Source of the DNA: Butyricicoccus intestinisimiae
GTDB lineage: Bacteria; Bacillota; Clostridia; Oscillospirales; Butyricicoccaceae
Reading direction: 5' to 3'
DNA length: 64,000 nucleotides
Assembly: GCF_018918345.1 (NCBI RefSeq)
Contig: NZ_JAHLQI010000001.1
Coordinates: forward strand, 434,001 to 498,000
Shown here in pieces: positions 61,172 through 64,000 of the stretch; the stretch's first letter is position 1; each line of letters begins with the position of its first letter. A model generated the notes under the pieces. That model was given only the letters and a program-made list of their open reading frames with translations. It was not told the origin of the DNA and made no database searches. The translations under genes were made by a program, and so were the position numbers.

Positions 61172-61831
61172 TTATTGTTCCCACAAATCCGAGACAAAGT
61201 ACAGCAGAGCCGCCCACGTATAGACAGAATAAAACATGCCATGCGCGTCGCGTCCCTGTCGCAGAATTTCTTGTGCTTCCGCCTTGCTCAACAGCACAAA
61301 TCCGTCAAAACACTCGGAGCCAACCGCACCCGCCTGCGTCAGATGCGATAAATCCTCCGGATGCAGCACAGCGCACACCAGCGCGTTGCTCTCGTCCGTC
61401 ATGCCCGTCGAGCTGAACAGACACGGATTTACAACATGCATGCTGTCATGTTCCTCTATCGTCAATCCGGTCTCCTCCTGAATCTCCCGCGCGGCCGTCT
61501 CCAAAAGAGGCTGTTCGGTCTGCTTGTCCTGCGGGTCTATCAGACCTGCGGGCGGACTGAGCAAAAATTGACCGGTCGGATAACGAAATTCGTATGTCAG
61601 CAGCAGCTTCGCCTCTTTGTCCGCCTCTTGCAGCACGACAATGCAGGTCACAGCGTCCGGCAGCATGGTCTTGCACAGTTCTTCCGACTGCAGAGCAACC
61701 AGATTTTCTTTGCTGCGGCGCGTCGCGTCAAAGTAGTGTTTTCCCGGCGCATATTGCAAGTCAAACACCTTCAAAAACTTGGTTTCCAGCAATGTCTCCG
61801 TGGTCTCTTTTGTAATATTCGGTTTTTCCAT
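61172..61831 (-). CDS. Nudix hydrolase (ADP-ribose pyrophosphatase-like)
   Basis: 219 residues. LLTYEFRYPTGQFLLSPPAGLIDPQ leads into ETAAREIQEETGL, a Nudix box with one or two extra residues before the REIQEETG core. The layout resembles ADP-ribose pyrophosphatases, which cleave nucleotide-sugar pyrophosphates. The ATG at 61831 has AGGAGG upstream with nine bases between. Single-gene unit ending at the bidirectional terminator. The substrate is not certain because the box spacing is unusual. Confidence 0.82.
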   Translation of the reverse strand: MEKPNITKETTETLLETKFLKVFDLQYAPGKHYFDATRRSKENLVALQSEELCKTMLPDAVTCIVVLQEADKEAKLLLTYEFRYPTGQFLLSPPAGLIDPQDKQTEQPLLETAAREIQEETGLTIEEHDSMHVVNPCLFSSTGMTDESNALVCAVLHPEDLSHLTQAGAVGSECFDGFVLLSKAEAQEILRQGRDAHGMFYSVYTWAALLYFVSDLWEQ

Positions 61832-61900
61832 ACACAATACCTCCTGCCTGAATTTCTGTTTTTATTATAGCAGGAATCGCGCTGCCTGTACACGGACAAG

Positions 61901-61940
61901 TGCAAAAAGCTGCATCCCGCGCGGAACACAGCTTTTTGCA
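61901..61940 (-). terminator. Hairpin downstream of pyruvate carboxylase
   Basis: TGCAAAAAGCTG (61901-61912) pairs with CAGCTTTTTGCA (61929-61940), 16-base loop containing a further CCGCGCGG palindrome. No clear T-run after the stem, so terminator function is probable but not sure. Confidence 0.5.
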
Positions 61941-61988
61941 TTGTTAAGTGAAATGAGAATAGGAATAGGTATATAAATTATATAGAAA

Positions 61989-64000
61989 TTAGCAGCAATT
62001 CATTGTCATCAGCAGTTCACCGGCTTTGACACTGCTGCCCTCTTGGATGAATACTTCTTCGATGTGACCGCTCATGCGCGCAACGACCGAGGTTTCCATC
62101 TTCATCGCTTCGACAACGGCGATTACTTGATTTTCTTCTACCATATCGCCCGCCTTGACGTGCACTTTGGTCACCATACCCGGAATAGATGCGCCAATTT
62201 GGCCTCTGTCCTTCGGATCTGCCATAATCACGGCATTGGCGGTGGACTCTGCATTTTTGTCTGGCACAGTGACTTCGCGCCGACTGCCGTTCAGCTCAAA
62301 AATTACCTGTCTTGTGCCGTCATCGTTGCGGTCTCCAAGCCCCAGATACTTGATAACCAGCGTTTTACCATCTTCAATGTTAATCTGTGTCGTTTCACCG
62401 ACCTGCATGCCGTAGAAGAATACATGCGAACCCATGCGCATGAGATATCCATATTCGCGGTCATAGTGCCAAAAATCCTCCAGAACCTTCGGATACAGGC
62501 AATATGAGATTACATCACGCATATCCGGGTTGGGATGAAATGCCTCAATCTCCTTACGCACCTGTTCAAAGTCAACCGGTTCCAACAGCTCTCCCGGGCG
62601 GCAGGTAATCGGCGTTTCCCCCTTCAACACAACGTTTTGAATATCCTCCGGGAATCCGCATGGCGGCTGACCCATCATCCCCTTAAAGTATGAGACCACG
62701 GAATCCGGAAACGTCAGTGATTCACCGCGCGCAACGATATTTTCCGGTGTGAGATCGTTCTGTACCATAAAAATAGCCAAATCTCCGACCATCTTGGAGG
62801 ACGGTGTGACTTTAATCAAATCGCCCAGCATGTCATTGACGGTCTTGTACATCTCTTTGACCTCTTGGAATCGGCTTCCCAATCCCAGAGAAACAACCTG
62901 TGGCTCCAAATTCGTGTACTGACCGCCGGGAATCTCATATCGGTAAATATCCGTCACCGGTGTTTTGAGTCCGCGGTCAAAGTTCTTGTATCGCAGGCGC
63001 ACATCCGCCCAATAATCCGTCAGCTTTTGCAGCTCATTGAGCTTCAGCCCTGTTTCCCGCGGATTTCCCTGCAAAGCAGCAACAACCGCGTTCATAGACG
63101 GCTGAGAGGTCAGGCTGGACATGGACGCAATCGCCGTATCAACAATGTCAACACCGGCTTCCGCCGCCATGAGCAGCGTTGCCACCTGATTGCTCGTCGT
63201 ATCGTGCGTGTGCAAATGAATCGGCAGGGCAATTTCCTGCTTGAGCGCATGAACCAGCTCTTTTGCCGCATAGGGCTTGAGCAAGCCGGACATGTCTTTG
63301 ATGGCTATTGCGTGTACGCCGCGCTTTTCCAGTTCCTTTGCCATCTTGACGTAGTAATCCAAAGTGTAGTGATTTCTCGTCTTATCCAGAATATCTCCGG
63401 TATAACAAATGGTACCTTCGCAGAATTTATTTTGATTTAATACTTCGTCAATGGCCACGGACATCCCCGGCAGCCAGTTCAGCGAGTCAAACACGCGGAA
63501 AATGTCAATGCCGCTCTTTGCACTCTGTTTGATAAATTCCCGCACAACATTATCCGGATAATTTGCGTACCCCACAGCGTTGGAGCCGCGCAGCAGCATC
63601 TGGAACGGAATATTCGGAATCTTCTCACGCAGCAAATCCAACCGTTCCCACGGCGATTCATGCAGGAAACGAAATGCCACGTCAAACGTTGCACCGCCCC
63701 ACATCTCCAACGAAAAACAATCCGCCAAAATATCCGCCGTACCGTCTGCGCCCTTTACCATATCACGGGTTCGCATGCGCGTGGACAGCAACGACTGGTG
63801 GGCATCTCGCATGGTCGTATCCGTGATAAGCAGTTTTTTCTGTTCCAACACCCAATTGCTGAGTGCGCGCGGCCCCTGTGCATCTAACAATTGTTTCAAG
63901 CCCGGCTTTGGATTGCCGCTTCCTTCGGGGAATCGCGGCGTTTCATACAGCTTTGGGTCTTTGTCCGGCCGGTTCACTTCAATACAGCCAATATATTTCA
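61989..64000 (-). CDS. pyc: Pyruvate carboxylase, carboxyltransferase and biotinyl domains (N-terminus beyond window edge)
   Basis: About 670 residues to the edge, open into it (KYIGCIEVNRPDKDPKLYETP), so the biotin carboxylase half lies outside. The carboxyltransferase domain has LITDTTMRDAHQSLLSTRMRT, EMWGGATFDVAFRFL, LRGSNAVGY and HLHTHDTTSN with metal-binding His residues. The end is a biotinyl domain with EAMKMET, whose Lys carries biotin. Single-chain pyruvate carboxylase converts pyruvate to oxaloacetate. An oxaloacetate decarboxylase alpha subunit is a weaker alternative, because the frame runs on upstream of the transferase domain with linker-like sequence. Confidence 0.92.
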   Translation of the reverse strand, partial: KYIGCIEVNRPDKDPKLYETPRFPEGSGNPKPGLKQLLDAQGPRALSNWVLEQKKLLITDTTMRDAHQSLLSTRMRTRDMVKGADGTADILADCFSLEMWGGATFDVAFRFLHESPWERLDLLREKIPNIPFQMLLRGSNAVGYANYPDNVVREFIKQSAKSGIDIFRVFDSLNWLPGMSVAIDEVLNQNKFCEGTICYTGDILDKTRNHYTLDYYVKMAKELEKRGVHAIAIKDMSGLLKPYAAKELVHALKQEIALPIHLHTHDTTSNQVATLLMAAEAGVDIVDTAIASMSSLTSQPSMNAVVAALQGNPRETGLKLNELQKLTDYWADVRLRYKNFDRGLKTPVTDIYRYEIPGGQYTNLEPQVVSLGLGSRFQEVKEMYKTVNDMLGDLIKVTPSSKMVGDLAIFMVQNDLTPENIVARGESLTFPDSVVSYFKGMMGQPPCGFPEDIQNVVLKGETPITCRPGELLEPVDFEQVRKEIEAFHPNPDMRDVISYCLYPKVLEDFWHYDREYGYLMRMGSHVFFYGMQVGETTQINIEDGKTLVIKYLGLGDRNDDGTRQVIFELNGSRREVTVPDKNAESTANAVIMADPKDRGQIGASIPGMVTKVHVKAGDMVEENQVIAVVEAMKMETSVVARMSGHIEEVFIQEGSSVKAGELLMTMNCC

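Overview
The window looks like a piece of the core chromosome of a spore-forming, anaerobic Firmicute of class Clostridia, probably of the Oscillospirales/Ruminococcaceae type. The grounds are strong AGGAGG-type ribosome binding sites, several TTG and GTG starts, a CIRCE element at groESL, FabK as enoyl reductase, HemZ, and the conserved sporulation/division block yabM-like, mazG, HU, rqcP, yabP, yabQ, divIC, yabR. I saw no rRNA, tRNA, insertion sequence, phage gene or CRISPR array. The taxonomic placement is inference.

Layout. 1-6179: type II fatty acid synthesis, transcribed leftwards as fabH-fabK-fabG-fabF-accB-fabZ-accC (accC is cut by the left edge), with fabD divergent. The two units start from near-mirror-image promoters that share one -10 region. 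6295-11936: rightward genes, namely a DEAD-box helicase, an unusual two-gene cassette (a Ser/Tyr-repeat protein plus a glycosyltransferase-like enzyme), a 1-phosphofructokinase-type kinase and a FabK/nitronate monooxygenase-family flavoprotein. 12004-21507: nrdR, secDF, an ABC exporter whose FtsX-type permease is interrupted by an in-frame stop, an aromatic-acid-exporter-like protein, and groESL under CIRCE. 21767-27708: an rRNA methyltransferase, a DUF4364 regulator, an EamA transporter, hpf, an unpaired fumarase alpha subunit and an amidohydrolase, with a candidate plus-strand small RNA just upstream of the last.

27935-40554 is one long leftward run: recJ, relA, dtd, an MBL hydrolase, hemZ, a uridine-kinase-like protein, a zinc-ribbon protein, the SpoVB/YabM flippase-like protein, mazG, HU, rqcP, then yabP-yabQ-divIC-yabR behind a probable sigma-E promoter. 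It combines stringent response, translation quality control, nucleotide housekeeping and sporulation. 40736-49076: uvrB-uvrA with a LexA-like box, radC, a MocR regulator with a GNAT acetyltransferase, and a cytidylate-kinase-like protein. 49147-53606: a surface operon with an Fn3/M14 peptidase, a lipoprotein and an SLH protein, followed by a flavodoxin. 53725-57848: a MarR-controlled heterodimeric ABC exporter. 57962-64000: deoB, an EamA transporter, a phosphoribosyltransferase-fold protein with an altered PRPP loop, a Nudix hydrolase and the C-terminal two thirds of pyruvate carboxylase, cut by the right edge.

The least explained items are the Ser/Tyr-repeat plus DUF6734-like cassette (8328-9684), the candidate small RNA (27763-27850), the sigma-E promoter nested in the rqcP terminator (29512-29553), and the fabH/fabD promoter pair (5161-5210). 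Ribosome binding sites, promoters and hairpins were found by eye; homology calls rest on recalled family motifs, not on searches.
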